Source: Notospermus geniculatus (lineage: Eukaryota > Nemertea > Pilidiophora > Heteronemertea > Lineidae). Taken from it: 64,000 nucleotides of DNA. A model generated the notes under the pieces. It ran no database searches. It was not told where the DNA came from and was given only the letters and a program-made list of their open reading frames with translations. Position numbers and translations under genes: made by a program. The DNA lies in the NCBI GenBank assembly GCA_002633025.1, contig NMRB01002492.1:6509-70508 (forward strand), written 5' to 3'. How positions within the stretch are numbered: the stretch's first letter is position 1; each line of letters begins with the position of its first letter. Shown here one piece after another: positions 24,969 to 37,657 of this stretch.

Positions 24969-25762
24969 ATGTAAGGAACCCAAAAGGAATGATGAAAGCA
25001 AAATGCCTGTAACGGCACAAAAGTCAGTACCGGTAACAGGACTACCAGTACTCTACAAATTAATCACACTGACTTGCAACAAAAAATGCAATTGTTTAAT
25101 GGTAGGCATAATATAAAGTTAGTGAACTGAGATAAAATTGCGACAAAATTATCAAAAAGTTTATTCTTCTAGAAAAGACTAATACTAGTAACGGGCAACA
25201 CACCAGTAAACTTCACTTTAAAGCTGCACAGTATAGACAGATTGGTCATAATCGGTGACCCTCTAGAGCATAGTCTCGGTCACCCAGCCGCTGTTTCGAA
25301 TCTGGAGATCCGTGTAGCAGCACTGCGGAACGAAACGGCTGGCTGCGCGAGACTACACGCAGAATTGGGGATTCCCAAGGGGATTTCCCCAATGCTATAT
25401 GTGGTTCTGTGGTAATTATACATTACGCAGGCCTATAATTTCGGCCGAACTGGGAGTGAGTAGCACTTGATACGAGTCCAGTGGACTGACAACTGTGTGA
25501 GGAAAACGTCAGTATTGTGCTGACAAATTTGCTGTTGACACTACAATCATTTGCAAAACTGACATTACTCCTCCTGCAAATCATTCATTACCGCATGTTT
25601 TGAAAATAATTTGGCCTAAATTCATGATTTCAAACATGAGACTCTTCAGAGATGCTTCAACAATTCATGCATGCAATCACATACACTTCATGGTGTAATA
25701 ATCACATTGACATAGGCAATACAGGTATTGACAATGCACATACATGATTACTTGATAATATT
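24969..25762. other. No gene seen downstream of the KDZ gene
   Basis: Unique-looking sequence with one small foldback at 25271-25355. It lies 3' of the minus-strand KDZ transposase gene. Confidence 0.5.
25271..25355. mobile_element. Small foldback, 85 bp
   Basis: TAGTCTCGGTCACCCAGCCG and the later GGCTGGCTGCGCGAGACTA are inverse copies, with CGAAAC/GTTTCG inside. The ends resemble those at 51511 and 58234-59317. Confidence 0.7.
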
Positions 25763-26705
25763 CTAATCCGCTATATTAGATTCGTCACCATCTGAATCCT
25801 CAACATCAGAATCCTCATGTTCAGCATCCTCAAATTCAAGTATGTCCTCAATCATGCTCTCCACTTCCTCATTTGATAAGCCCATGGAAGAAACATCTAC
25901 AGATGGACAAGCAAGTTCTTCTAACATAAGCCCTGCTGCATCAATTTGCAATGGAATATATTTCATAAATTTTTTTGAACACGATACCATCTGCCTTTCT
26001 AGTTCCACGATTTTGCATGTAATCAGAGCTCTGACTCCCAAGGACAATTTGGATCTGTCTCCCCCTTTTGGAAGATGATTTGAAAGCAACTGACACTTTC
26101 TCATGTATGAGCTGATAACTTGCTGCATCTCATTCTTCAGAAGTGTCTGTTCCTCTATGGCCCGGTCTTTCAGCATCAGTACATCAGCAATACGCGTGAA
26201 AGGCATTTTGTCCAGCCTGATGTTGTTCACAGCTGTTTCAAATGCAAGCTGTGGACTAGCTCCCTTTGCGTTGATCTCCTTTACTAATTTCTTAATGTGA
26301 TTATTTGTTTTCTTTATCCTATGTTCCAGTCTTATTGCAATTGCCTGTCCATCTGAAATATTCAACAAGAAAACATGTTTTTTGGTAACCGAATCAGCTT
26401 GGACAAAGAAAATCTACTCACTACAATTGCTGCACTTTACAAGTTTTATATACGGTCTTAATAGTACCACTGTCTACTAGTATCTGCATATAAATAACAC
26501 CGGATATTTCACAGATTAGGAAAAAAGAATATGTAAGAACTGTAAAAGCAAATCAATGCCGTTTATTACCAGCATATTTCTTCATCATTTCCAGAAGAAC
26601 TTTTTTTTCAGTACAGTGCTTGTCTAGCTGATGCATGAGCCTCTCCTGTTCAGTCTGGCCTGAAAAGTGCATTCAAAATTACCGGTATAAGTCTTTTTTG
26701 TATTT

Positions 26706-26769
26706 TGTAAGTGCCTGAGGAAGACACCGATTGGGGTCGGAAATTTGCAAAATTTTGGAGGACGACCTT
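26706..26769 (-). repeat. Dispersed repeat, copy 2 of 2
   Basis: The reverse complement matches 3783-3850 around GAGGAAGACACCGATTGGGG and AGGACGACC. It lies in a KDZ gene intron. Confidence 0.65.
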
Positions 26770-27548
26770 GGATATTATTATATTAAAATTATAGAATGTA
26801 TTTGTTTCGGTTTGAGAACATGGTATTTTTCACAAATATAAAGCTGATGCAATCATGATAAGTTCCAATTCCTCACAAAAATTACATACCGGTTTGGTTA
26901 TTACAGCTTCTCAGCAATTCGCTGTCTGTTTTTATTCGCATTCTAACATCATCAACTGAGACTGAAACAATTGAAAAGGACTGCATAGAGGACTTGGAAA
27001 AAAATCAGGCCTACAAATGTGAATCTTTACATGACATGATAGTTGAAATCACCGAAGAGATGCAACGAAAATGCCATACTAAGGAGCATCCACCAGGGAA
27101 TAGAGACCAATCACCGGCCTTGCTTGCTTAAACAGTATAATTCATAAGGGAGAACATGCAGGATATGGTGTCCCAATCAATGTATGACAAGACCCGGACC
27201 GGTGGCAACAAAGGGAAGTAAGGGTATGGTGTATTTCACTCTCAGGGATACAGGACACTACAAAGGATGTTTTTACTCAGTGGGTGGCTATATCAAAGTA
27301 GGCTCACCATCATCCGGCTCACTGCCCATAATTTAGGAAAAGTTCACTGCCAATGGAAAGCCCCCGAAGGAGGAAACTTTTGATTCCGACAGGCAGTTGT
27401 TGCCAGCAAGGTGAACAATGTAAATGAAACAGGAATACTGCACGTGTGAATTCAGCCAGGGAAAAACAACGGAGGGTGAATGGGAAACAATGCCTATCAC
27501 TGGGTAAAACTGATGGGTGACTTTCTTCATACTTGGCTTTATCCTTTA

Positions 27549-28598
27549 AGGCCTCCATACACTGCATGTCAAAAGTCGAAATTAGTCACTGCTATGGTCA
27601 GTTCGATAACACTTGATCTGGCGACATGTTGAAATACTCCCCAAAAGTGTCAGGAGATTTTAACATTTATGGAAGGTTTCCGCAAAAAGTATTTTGGAAG
27701 GGAGTGACTATTCGGCGAGCCCGGCTCTCTGTGCAGTCATTTTGTTTCAGCTTGGATAGTGCGCCGGGCTAATTAGCTATGCACTGCGGCGACCAATGAA
27801 AATCGAGATTACAAAACAGCAAAATGGCGGATTCGAATGATCGCCGTTCCACTTCGATCAAATATCGGTGAAAAAAGAGCTGGGGCATCCGGCTAATGCC
27901 AGTTTTTGGCCTAGTTTTGTTGATTTTAAAAGAAACATGACCAGTTGGAGTTGTTGTTTGACAAGCAAAAAGCTTTTCAAACACAGAAATTGGTCTTAGA
28001 TGGCAAGCAAACAATGAATAGTCATAACACCGCTCAACATCGGCCAATGAAACCGCTACGCTAGCAGCTGTCTCGGTAGCTCAGAGGCTAGAGCGTTCGG
28101 CTAGTAACCGTTGGGTCCCCGGTTCGACTCCCGCCTGGGGCAATTTTTTTTCACCACATTTCCTGTCTCCTGTTTTTTTCTTTTGGCATTTTCTTTTCTC
28201 TGAAAATATTCTAAATCCACCGAACAAAAATGTAATCTGCTAAAATGTGGACTTTCGTAATTTAGAAATTATTCGTACATGTAACATCATTTTTACTGCC
28301 GCGCGACTAATTCACTTTTTTAACCATGGTGCTAGCCGAGAGGGCCACTCGCCAACACCTCCTCATGAATAATTAATGAGGCCCATCAGCTCGCTGAGCA
28401 AGGCTGAATTTGTTCACTGCACATCCATCCGGCTCGCTGTGCAACTGCGCAACACAAATCTGCTCAGAGAGCGGCTCGCCATCCAAGAACATGACGGATC
28501 GTTGCACAGATAGCGGCTCGCCAAATAACACCAGCCATTTTGGAACGGACAATTGTAGCGACTACTTTCGACTTTTGTCATTCAGTGTATGGAGGCCT
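27549..28598. mobile_element. 1,050-bp TIR element with TTA target duplication, Harbinger-like
   Basis: AGGCCTCCATACACTG at the left end mirrors CAGTGTATGGAGGCCT at the right, with similarity continuing through TCAAAAGTCGA (~30-bp arms). TTA flanks both ends (27546-27548, 28599-28601). A 3-bp TTA duplication fits PIF/Harbinger elements. It lies in the KDZ intron between exons 11 and 12 and contains the tRNA-like sequence at 28070-28142. Confidence 0.72.
28070..28142 (+). tRNA. tRNA-like sequence (tRNA pseudogene or SINE head)
   Basis: A-box-like TAGCTCAGAGG and an exact B box GGTTCGACTCC are present. A 7-bp acceptor stem forms with GU pairs (GTCTCGG with CTGGGGC), and the D stem GCTC/GAGC is intact. 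The anticodon and T stems have mismatches (CCCGG against CCCGC) and there is no encoded CCA. I read it as a degenerate tRNA or a pol III SINE head, not a working tRNA. Confidence 0.5.
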
Positions 28599-30504
28599 TT
28601 AGGCATAGGTAAATCAGGGAAGAAACGGTGGTCAACACAGCCTTTTAGATTATACATGTGTTACCATTCTCCATCTGACAAACAGAGGCACACCTCTCCA
28701 CATGGTTTACAGACAGCATCAGTTTCTTTTCTAGTCTGACATCCCACATACCATAGTTTTTTAAAGCGGTTCTGTTCAATAAGAGATGCTGCACTTTCAC
28801 TTGGGTATCAAATTGAGAGAACATTACCCACTATGATATCAGGCACTTCTGTGCATTTAAAATAGTTGGCATATACACGAGCATAATGTGTCTCACCATT
28901 CAACACACTTAGGAGTGCATCAAGTTCATCTGAGGCTGTCTTTAGCACACGAATAGCATTTTCCATCTTCGAACATAGGAATACACCTGAAATATTAGAA
29001 CAAAAACATTATGATACAATGATTTACAGCTTGAGGTGATGGACTCCAGACAGCAATTTTTAGGAATTAATAGATTTACAGCTATTTATCATATAATCAC
29101 CCAAAAAATTGAAATGAACAAGGACAGTCAAAAGGCACTTTGTGTTCAATTTTTTTGAAGTCATACAAATGAAACATTCATATTTAGTATCAACTGCGAT
29201 GATTGGCATAAGAAAATGTAACAGTAACACTACATGTAGAAAAGTGAAGGGTGGAGGCCCCAGTATCACACACAGCCTTTGGGTACTGTTCATGACGCAG
29301 CTTCTGCAGCAAAAGGCAAGCCCTTCATGACTAAATGAGGTACTCTGTTGACCAGCTTTAGAAGCTAAAGCACATGCTAGGCAAACTAAAGGATAATGCA
29401 CCAGCATTTGATATTAAATGCATAAAAAATGGCTGATGATAAACTCACCTAGGGACAAACTATTCCTCCGAACAAAATGATCTAGTGCATCTGATAGAGC
29501 ATCGATACGGTGGCTGGGTGTCATTTCTTTGGTAATTTAAGAAAAATTACGCAAGTAGGACCACAGGCGTTCAAGACTTTCACCATCTGAGAGACCAAAA
29601 CCATCATTTCTGCGAGGACTATACTTCACCTGGAAGAAAGTAAATCTCACCCCTTGCAAAATCATTTATTATCAGGTAACCGAATAGAATGTACCTGAGG
29701 TGTGCAAAAGTATGTGTTTTTTCAAAAATAAGTAACTCACCTGACATTGTATCTTATGGCCGTAACAGTGGAATATGGGAATGCCAAATTTAATATCACA
29801 TAACGAACTGCTAGGTTGGTGCTTCTGCAAAATTTAATACATACATTCATTTCATACAGCAAGATTAATTCCACTTGATTTTTACAGGATATTATTTTTT
29901 ACACAAATGACGAAGAAGGATTTAATACTAGAAATGACAAGAGTAAGTAGGCGTGACAAACCTGAAGGTGTTTCTCCAACATACAGGCAATGTCATACAT
30001 GATGTAGGTGTTGTTCAGGCCGTACATATCCACGAGATTTTGCATCATGAATACTGGATAGGAAAGTCTGTAAGTAGAGAAAACAAAGAAAATGCCTGTA
30101 CAAACTTTGGTCACTTTTGGGGCTCAAAAGCCGTAAACACCACTAGATGGCACTCCACTGTGCCAGTGTGCAGGAGACCAGGACGTCGGATACACACTGG
30201 GGCCGAGTGTACCTGGCAGCCAAATCGGATCGGGCCGAAACTTGGTATTTTTGAAGGTACCCCTCTAATACACATTTATGCAAGGTATGAAGACTCCTGG
30301 TGAAATAATAAAGAACTGTGGCCGGTTCGATACTTTTGCCAAAATGACCTCTGTGACCTTGAAAAGTAGGTCAAATCAAAACCCCATTACATATATGTTA
30401 TGTATCCCATCCTAATTAGATACACCTATGATAAAAATTTGGAGATGACCCAGTCATTAGTTCAGGAGTTATTGCACTTTTTGTGTTTTTGGTTTTAGCC
30501 ACCT

Positions 30505-30628
30505 GGACCCATATTCATAAAACCTTGCTAGGCCTAGTTGTCTGCTAAAGTGTCTAGTTTGTACAGGCCAATGTACACAACTACCGTAGCAACCAACTAA
30601 GCTAGCAAGGTTTTATGAATATGGGCCC
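30505..30628. mobile_element. Foldback MITE with TATTCATAAA ends
   Basis: CCATATTCATAAAACCTTGC at the left mirrors GCAAGGTTTTATGAATATGG at the right, with arms of about 35 bp. Same end motif as 5404-5523. In the KDZ intron between exons 7 and 8. Confidence 0.88.
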
Positions 30629-33600
30629 ACGAGGCCAAGCCAAGAATCGAATCAGACCGAAACTTGGTGTCACAGGTCATCTGACCTAGGGGTATATATG
30701 CACCAAGTTCAGATCAATAGCTCCAGGGGTTATGAAACGTGCCCTGCTAACGGACGACAACGACGGACGCTGACCGACGACTAAAGCTCATGGTGAGCTA
30801 AAAATTGACTGAATTGTGATTTGTGACTGAAGTCTACTGTGCACACATACATGTAGGATTTTTCCAGTACTAACTTTTATAAATTGGATTTAAAAATGGG
30901 TGATCATAATGCATTTTAGCTTGGCAACCAGTGGCCTATGACCAATGTCACACTGCGTTGGCTGCATTTGTAATTTTTTGGCTGGAAATATCCTACATGT
31001 ACAGCAGGCTTAAGCCCCCTCCTGCAACTGCAAGCCATATCGGAGCTATCTTAGTGGAATTCAAATTTACTGACAGACGACACCACTTTAGCTATCTGAC
31101 TAGTGTGCTGACCAAAGGTCAGCTTAGCTAAAACCTCACCTCTCCCCATGTTTCAAATTGAACATCAAATGTGGAATGTCATGTCTGCACGCTGCTCCAA
31201 AGACTGCAGTTTCATCTAATTTGGAGTGACGCTTCCGTGATCTTATGTTATTTCCAGCTTGGAAATTACTACAATCCTTTAAAAAGATATAAATAAGACC
31301 GTTACACAAAACATCAGATTAATTGAAAAAAAAGGAATTGCTCAAGCAGTTTAATAATATACGGTAATATCAATAATAATAACAATAATAATACAAGTAA
31401 TATAAATAATAATACAAATAATAAAATTAGATACATGTGTACATGTAATACAGATGCCATAATATTCATTAAGAAAAAATCTCACCAATATTGGTCTATC
31501 ATGGACTTACGGAACATTTTTTCGAAGTTCATACATGTCATTGTTCTTTTACACACAAGCACATGTATAACAACATGCCCTTACACTCACATCTGCTGGC
31601 GGCGGTAACGACAAACCATACCAATCACAGTATGAGGTTTAAAAAGCTAAGAATTCGATGCACAAACCTGTGTCTTCTTTTGAGTATGAGAATTAGCTTC
31701 CACAAAATTATCCACAGCTGTTTGTTCAAGGAAGAAAACACCACTATGCTTCGGTTCTTCAACACTAGTACCTGATGATTTCTTTCTAACAAGCCCAAAG
31801 TTGGCATCCATGGAAAGGATTCTTTGATATTCATCACCCTGCAAGATATTTGCTGCATTAAATCAACAACAGTTTGTGATTTTGTTGTGATAAAACAATT
31901 TCTTCTCGCCAATCACGCTGCTATAGAAACTAACCCTATTAAGAAGAGAAATTATCAGCCTCAGAGGCAAATCGTGACTGTGAATTGTTCTTTCTTCAAA
32001 TGCTGTTCACAAACAGTGATGCACAAGGGCATAGCTTCATTAACATTAACAAGGATTCTTGCATACATTGACACACATTTCAATGATTGCAGTCGTTATA
32101 ATCGGTACATCAAAAATTGAGCACCAACTGCACCAATGCTACTTACCAATGGACATGCCATACACTTAGGCATTTTCACAAATTCAGGACAGATACTACG
32201 CAAGTTTGTAACTTGATAGATAAAGAATCGATATTCTTCAAAGGATTCGTTTATTAGCACTTTGTAAATGTCCTGCAAAATCTGAAATAGAATTTACCCA
32301 GAATTGTAACTAAACCAGCCATTGTAATGGTATATTGCAAAATATTCCAACATGATATCAATTCATGATAATGAAAGACAATCCTCACTGATGATTTCAA
32401 GATGTGACATGCACCTACTTTGGTTTGATATTAACGATCAATCTTACATGTACATGCACTTACTGGGTCATCTACATCAATGTATGGTCGATGAATGAAC
32501 TTCAAAGCCTCACAAAAATCCTTCACAGGAACAGGCACTTGTAGAAACAAGACCCGAAGTATTTCCATCAAGTGAAATGTGAAGCATATCTGGGGACTTT
32601 TTGATGAGGCAGGCCAGAGATGATGTCGAATCAGTGTCGTTGCTTCCTCTTCGCACAAACAACACTGAATTTTTGCTCTATGGTGTCTGCCTGTTGTGTA
32701 ACAAAAGTGTAGGCATGTAATATGTACAAAAAATGGATTGGCCAACTCATTCAGCAAGATTCAAAGAAGTGTCAAAAAAATGTCTGTTCAAGTACTCCAA
32801 ATTGCCAATGCCGAGTTCATTCAGAAGCAGCCTACAAATGGACATGTACATGTATTTCTGGCTGCTTTCCACATACGGAGTATATTTCTGGATAAAACAT
32901 TAGGGAATAGACACCAATTAATTTTGCAAGGCTCTCAGCAAGTTTATGTCTTTCAAAAAGTGCACCACTGCTTACTGATGAGGGTCAATAATGCAACCCC
33001 AATGGAAATTTATGAATATATACCTTTATCATCAACAACTGTGAACAACTTGAAGTACGAGCGATTACAGTCTTTATGAAAAACAGTTTCCAGGGTAACT
33101 TCTTTTAAGCCATAGAAAACCCAACATCCAGCCTGTAAATAAAAAACGAAGGGGTGGTATGTAAATGGGCAAAAGCAAATCACATTATTCTGGCCAGTTA
33201 GTGCTGGCATGAAGACATCAAAATATACAAAAACTGAATTCACCAACTATCTTTAGTGTTGAAGCAGACTGATAAAAACAAACACTGGTCTGACATTAGT
33301 GACAAACATCTTACATCAAGTTCAACTAAGTGCGATTCGAATAACATTATGGAATAAACTTTACCAATTAAGAAAGTACTGAATACTGAAACAAAGAATC
33401 AATCAAACGAAACACATCATTATAAATATTGACTGAATGAACATCACTCATCACAAGTGTGCAAAAAACTCACCTTCCATTCATAAACTCTGTGAAATGG
33501 CAAATTGCTGTGACTGTTTTCCAAACAAATCCGGCATACGGAAGACATCAAGAAGCAGTCATCACATCGAAAGGTACGTGCCAAAGGCTCAGAACAGACA

Positions 33601-34696
33601 ACGCAGTGATCGGAAGGGGCGAGTGATTCACAGTATGCCTCAAACAGGGTGTTACGCACTTTTTGCCAGTTTGCTGTTTGACGTTTCTTCTTGTCATGGT
33701 AGCTTTGTTTCCTGGAACTGCAACTGGTGGAAGGACCCGAAGCTGAAAAATCCCAATAAGTCGGTCAGTGATAAAAACACCTCAACAAAGAAACAAAACA
33801 CTGCATATTTAGAACAATTTGGCTTTCTTGTAGGAGGAGTCAAATCATTAGACAAGTTGACAACAGTTTTTAACTTTGCAGCCATTGGCAAAAAATGAAA
33901 TTTAAACTGCAATTACATGTATAGTACAAACAAGTACAGTATTTCATATTGAATGCCAGTGGAACACAAATCATGATTAGGAATAATGGCGTGAATGACA
34001 CAGTCATGCCATGGTATTCTGCTCTAACACTTTCATTTCCAAGTGCCACATGAAAGCATAAACAAAACAGTTAGGCAATAATTATGCAATGGCAAATGGG
34101 AAAAAACCCAACATTTTCCAAGAAAATGATAATCCTGGCAATGCAAAAGCACGGATCAGATGGCAATACCGACTCGCCAATAATTCACTAAAGTACATGT
34201 AGTAGTAATTTGCTATTGTCATTTGGGTGTTTGTGTAAAAGATTGGTAAATTTGCGCTGAAGGAAATACTACAGGAAGACATTTGGGACCGATTTGGCTA
34301 TCACTCAGTCTATAGTGCCAGCCATGCCAGCAATCACTCAATGTACCGGTATTAAAGTCAAAGACACCAACTTCCATCTGGTCCACCGGTCACAGGTGTG
34401 CAAGGAGAATAATCACTGCTCTTTCCACACCATCTCAAAATACCTGAATTCTTTCAAATAGAACTACATCAATCATGCCCCAAAAAAATTCATGTACCTG
34501 GGTTCGTCGGTATAGGGTCCACAACAGAAGGAAGATTTTGGAGGGACCCATCAACCTGCTGTTCCTCATTATTTCTACAGCAAATTCGCTTCACCTCTGC
34601 ATTAGGGATGTCTTGACGCTTCACCTTGCGCAGCGTACCTCCTTTCCCGGGTCGATGAACGACCCAGTCCTCAGACATACGAGACCAACGTGGCAT

Positions 34697-35990
34697 CTTT
34701 CATGTCTTTGATCAGATCTGTACAAATTGAGAACACGAAGTTACATTTAATAAAACATTCTCTTAATTCTTGCTATCTTATTCTTGGCCAATCACCAACG
34801 CTGCATGGTCACACAACATAACCACCATATTTTGAGAGAAAGATGAAGAAAAATATGTTTTAAAGAAATATTGAGATGGAAAACGGTACAATAACAGTAG
34901 AAAAGGGGTGGTGGACGGTGGAGGACGGTAGGCCTAATTAGCATGACCTCCATGCTAGGGCAAGTGGTGTATTGTTTCAGGCCTTGTGGTTTGACAGGCG
35001 CGATTTTGCATGCACCTCGCAAACAACAGAATTTCTATTGTTTGCGAGGTGCATGCAAAATTGCGCACGTCAAACGGCAAGGCCTGTTGTTTAATGTTTA
35101 ATGGGGGCTAGGCCTACGTAACGTCACTCGTCTGCCTACTACTACTAGGAACTACGGTAGGCTAAGCCTAGGCCTACCCCTAGGCCTACCCGTACCGACC
35201 GGTAGGCCGAGAGGCCTACCGTATGCCAGGAGAGTGTACAATGGTGTATGTATGCCTAGGCCTAGCCTATAGTCATGTAGTATAGGCCTAGGCATAGGCC
35301 CCCGGCCCGGTACGGTAGGCTAGGCCTAACGTGACTCGTGAGGCACAGGCCTACAACACGCTGCATAGGCTAGCCTGACATGCCTGATGCTGACATGGTT
35401 GATGCATGCATGCATGCTGCATCATTCATACATAGGCATCGCATGTGCACATGCATGCATGTACATGCTAGGCCTATGCATGCATGCATTGATCTGATGA
35501 ATGATGATGGATTAGGCAGGCTGACGTCGTAGGGCCTACCGGTAGGCCTAGCCTGGCTTGCTTAGGTCTAGTTAGCATGGTTAGGTATGCATGTGGGGTA
35601 GGCCTACGGCTATCTCATCATTAGCAATTCAATTACCTTAGGCCCTAGGCTAGGCTACAACTCTGTTCTGTACAAGATGCTGAACAACACAACCAGTTGC
35701 AAACCGCGCGCCCAACGTGCCATGCATGCCCGACAGGAAAGACGGTGGCGCCCCAAGCGGCTACCTCCAAAATGTCAGAAACAGTGAAGCACAAGTTGGG
35801 CCTACGGTCAGTCACGCATATTAAATAAAACTGAAGCGAAAAAAATCAATAACACAAGGTCTTACATGTAGGAATTTTTTCGTGTCGTCTCAAGCATGAC
35901 CATGAAGACGGGCAATGTCATAAGTGGTGCCCTCTTTTATCAGAGAAATATCACCCTAGCGGTGGCTTCTGGAACCAAAATGAGAAATAT
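34697..35990. other. Upstream region of the KDZ gene, motif-rich, no gene
   Basis: It holds a foldback at 34979-35085. From about 35100 to 35660 it is dominated by AGGCCTA, ACCGGTA and TGCATGCA motifs. No coding frame with splice support found. Confidence 0.55.
34979..35085. mobile_element. 107-bp foldback
   Basis: AGGCCTTGTGGTTTGACAGG mirrors the segment ending CAAACGGCAAGGCCT. The inner stem GCATGCACCTCGCAAACAA is perfect. About 300 bp upstream of the KDZ start. Confidence 0.85.
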
Positions 35991-36123
35991 CACCCATTGA
36001 TGCGCATGCTCAGTACGGTGTGTATAAATACGCCAACCTCGAACCAAGGCAATATGTCAACTATTGCAGTACGTATCACTAACAAGACAGATTGGAAAGA
36101 TGGCGAGGAATCTGGTTGCAAGT

Positions 36124-36343
36124 CAGTGGCGGATCCAGGAGTTGCCCAAGGGGGGGGGGGGCGTGGAATGGGCAAAACCCATTCCCTGAGCGCCGAAGGC
36201 GCGAAGCCACTAAATTGTGGTGGTAAACGCGCGGGAACTACGCGATATATCCTGGCATCCGCCGGGCAGGCCAAATCTGAATGCTGGAAATCAGGGGTCT
36301 GCGCAGCGGCTGAACGGGGGGGGGGGGCTTGGATCCGCCACTG
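36124..36343. mobile_element. 220-bp hAT-like MITE
   Basis: Ends are CAGTGGCGGATCCAGG and TTGGATCCGCCACTG with G-runs just inside, a form typical of hAT MITEs. No clean 8-bp duplication adjoins: TGCAAGT occurs immediately left but six bases away on the right. Confidence 0.7.
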
Positions 36344-36815
36344 CAAAAATGCAAGTTGTGTAAATCCATGGGAGACCAGACCCCCAGGAACTATGCTGCC
36401 GAAACCTTCACCACTACCCGGATCCGGGGGGGGGGGCGGCGGCCATGGGGCAAGTGCCTCTCTCCCCCACCCCCTATTTTTGGGAGGGGCAATGATTTTT
36501 TTACTGCATTTTTTGGAAATCGTATGGTATAATGTCCAAGATGCTGGAAAATCGCCTCTCAGAGGTTTGATATTTCAAATTTTCCCGGGGGAGGCCCCAA
36601 GACCAGTCTTCGCGTGCGGCGCCCACCTCAGTGCGGTGCGCGCCAACTGCCCCGCCCCCGTCCCCCCCATTTCTAAACGCTGGATCCGGCCCTGTTCACT
36701 GAAGTGAACAAACAGGTTGTTTTATTATTCCAGCCTTTTATAATCACCGTCCTGCACGAGCTTAAAACGCTATCATAGTACGGCATGCAACTACGGGTTT
36801 ATAGGCCTATTAGTA

Positions 36816-36945
36816 GGGAGTTTTCGCAAAGCCCCCGAAACGCCAACGCGAACGCGAAACCCATTGTTCGATGCCTCGAAGAGAGCAGCGAACAATAGGA
36901 TAGACGTTCGCGTCGGCGTTTCGGGGGCTTTGCGAAAACTCTCTA
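36816..36945. mobile_element. 130-bp foldback
   Basis: GAGTTTTCGCAAAGCCCCCG mirrors CGGGGGCTTTGCGAAAACTC, continuing through AAACGCC and CGCGAACG. Arms are about 38 bp. Confidence 0.88.
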
Positions 36946-37657
36946 TTATTAGGCCTACCGGTACGCGACCGTCTTTTGGGAGCGCGAACTCACTCCAAAC
37001 TCTTGTAAACGCACGGCCCTCATCTGCGGGACGTCTATCACTAGGACTTTTGGCATTGTTACACCTATCTCCACTGGGAGAGGTTCGCGGAGTGGATGAC
37101 GGAAAGCCAGGAGAGGTGAGAGGATTTCAAGGGTACAAAGACACCGTCATTACCATACCAATAAACAACCCTTGATTTCCATTACCGGTGAAATTGACTG
37201 ACGCGGTAGAAACAGATAGATCTCGGCCTTCCACAGTACAGTGAAATCAAACCGGAAAAGCTACAAAAGCCGCCGGCCACAGGCCTATTACCTCAAAGAG
37301 TTATTTTTTTGAATCGCGCTGTATGAATTAGTTAACCGCTCAGCGGCGAACAAAATAGTTAATGGATTTTAACTAATGGCCGGTAACTGACGAAAAAAAC
37401 GTTTATCTCGAGATTGACAAAAATCCGTTGCCCAACAATCTTTAGTTAACAGAAATAAGAGTAGAGATAACAAATTGTCCGCTCGAAACCACGGAATAGT
37501 TATCTTGAAGGTAAAGTTACTTATTTTCGTGCGTTGAACACCGTTACTAACGTTAACTAAGACACGGTACTCAACGCTTAACTATAGCAGAATCAGGTGG
37601 GTCTGCATGTACTTTATGATGTTCCTGCACTTTTGTCGAACAACTTCCGCCGACCAA
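36946..37657. other. Downstream flank of the recombinase gene, no gene seen
   Basis: Contains many GTTAAC/TTAACT-like motifs (37330-37580). No exon recognised. Confidence 0.4.

Larger units (their letters stand above)
25763..34696 (-). pseudogene. KDZ (Kyakuja/Dileera/Zisupton) transposase, 14 exons, one in-frame stop
   Basis: Exons: 34696-34498, 33742-33474, 33132-33024, 32690-32464, 32281-32147, 31838-31668, 31276-31140, 30067-29962, 29824-29741, 29629-29449, 28986-28897, 26961-26890, 26659-26570, 26352-25763; all phases agree (820 codons with stop). Exon 2 has a CxC-type zinc module (CVVCSEPLARTFRCDDC, CRICLENSHSNLPFHR). Exon 4 has CCLCEEEATTLIRHHLWPAS. The RNase-H-like core has SMDANFGL (Asp near 324), LDETAVFGAACRHDIPH, MYDIACMLEKHLQ (Asp near 441), FHCYGHKIQCQ and LSDGESLERLWSYL (Glu near 496-499). 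Codon 510 is TAA (29539-29537), just past that Glu, where the family continues into TKEMTPSHRID, which is intact here. The C-terminal exons are coiled-coil and acidic. I infer a recently disabled transposase, or a read-through or assembly error. Confidence 0.88.

Noticed and set aside
28070-28142. Functional tRNA gene
   Set aside because: Mismatches in the anticodon and T stems. Kept only as a tRNA-like element.
32820-32893. Possible extra KDZ exon
   Set aside because: It reads to a stop, and joining 33024 directly to 32690 is in phase and preserves the domain.
35997-36707. 236-codon plus frame
   Set aside because: It reads straight through a hAT-like MITE and G-runs with no domain or splice context.
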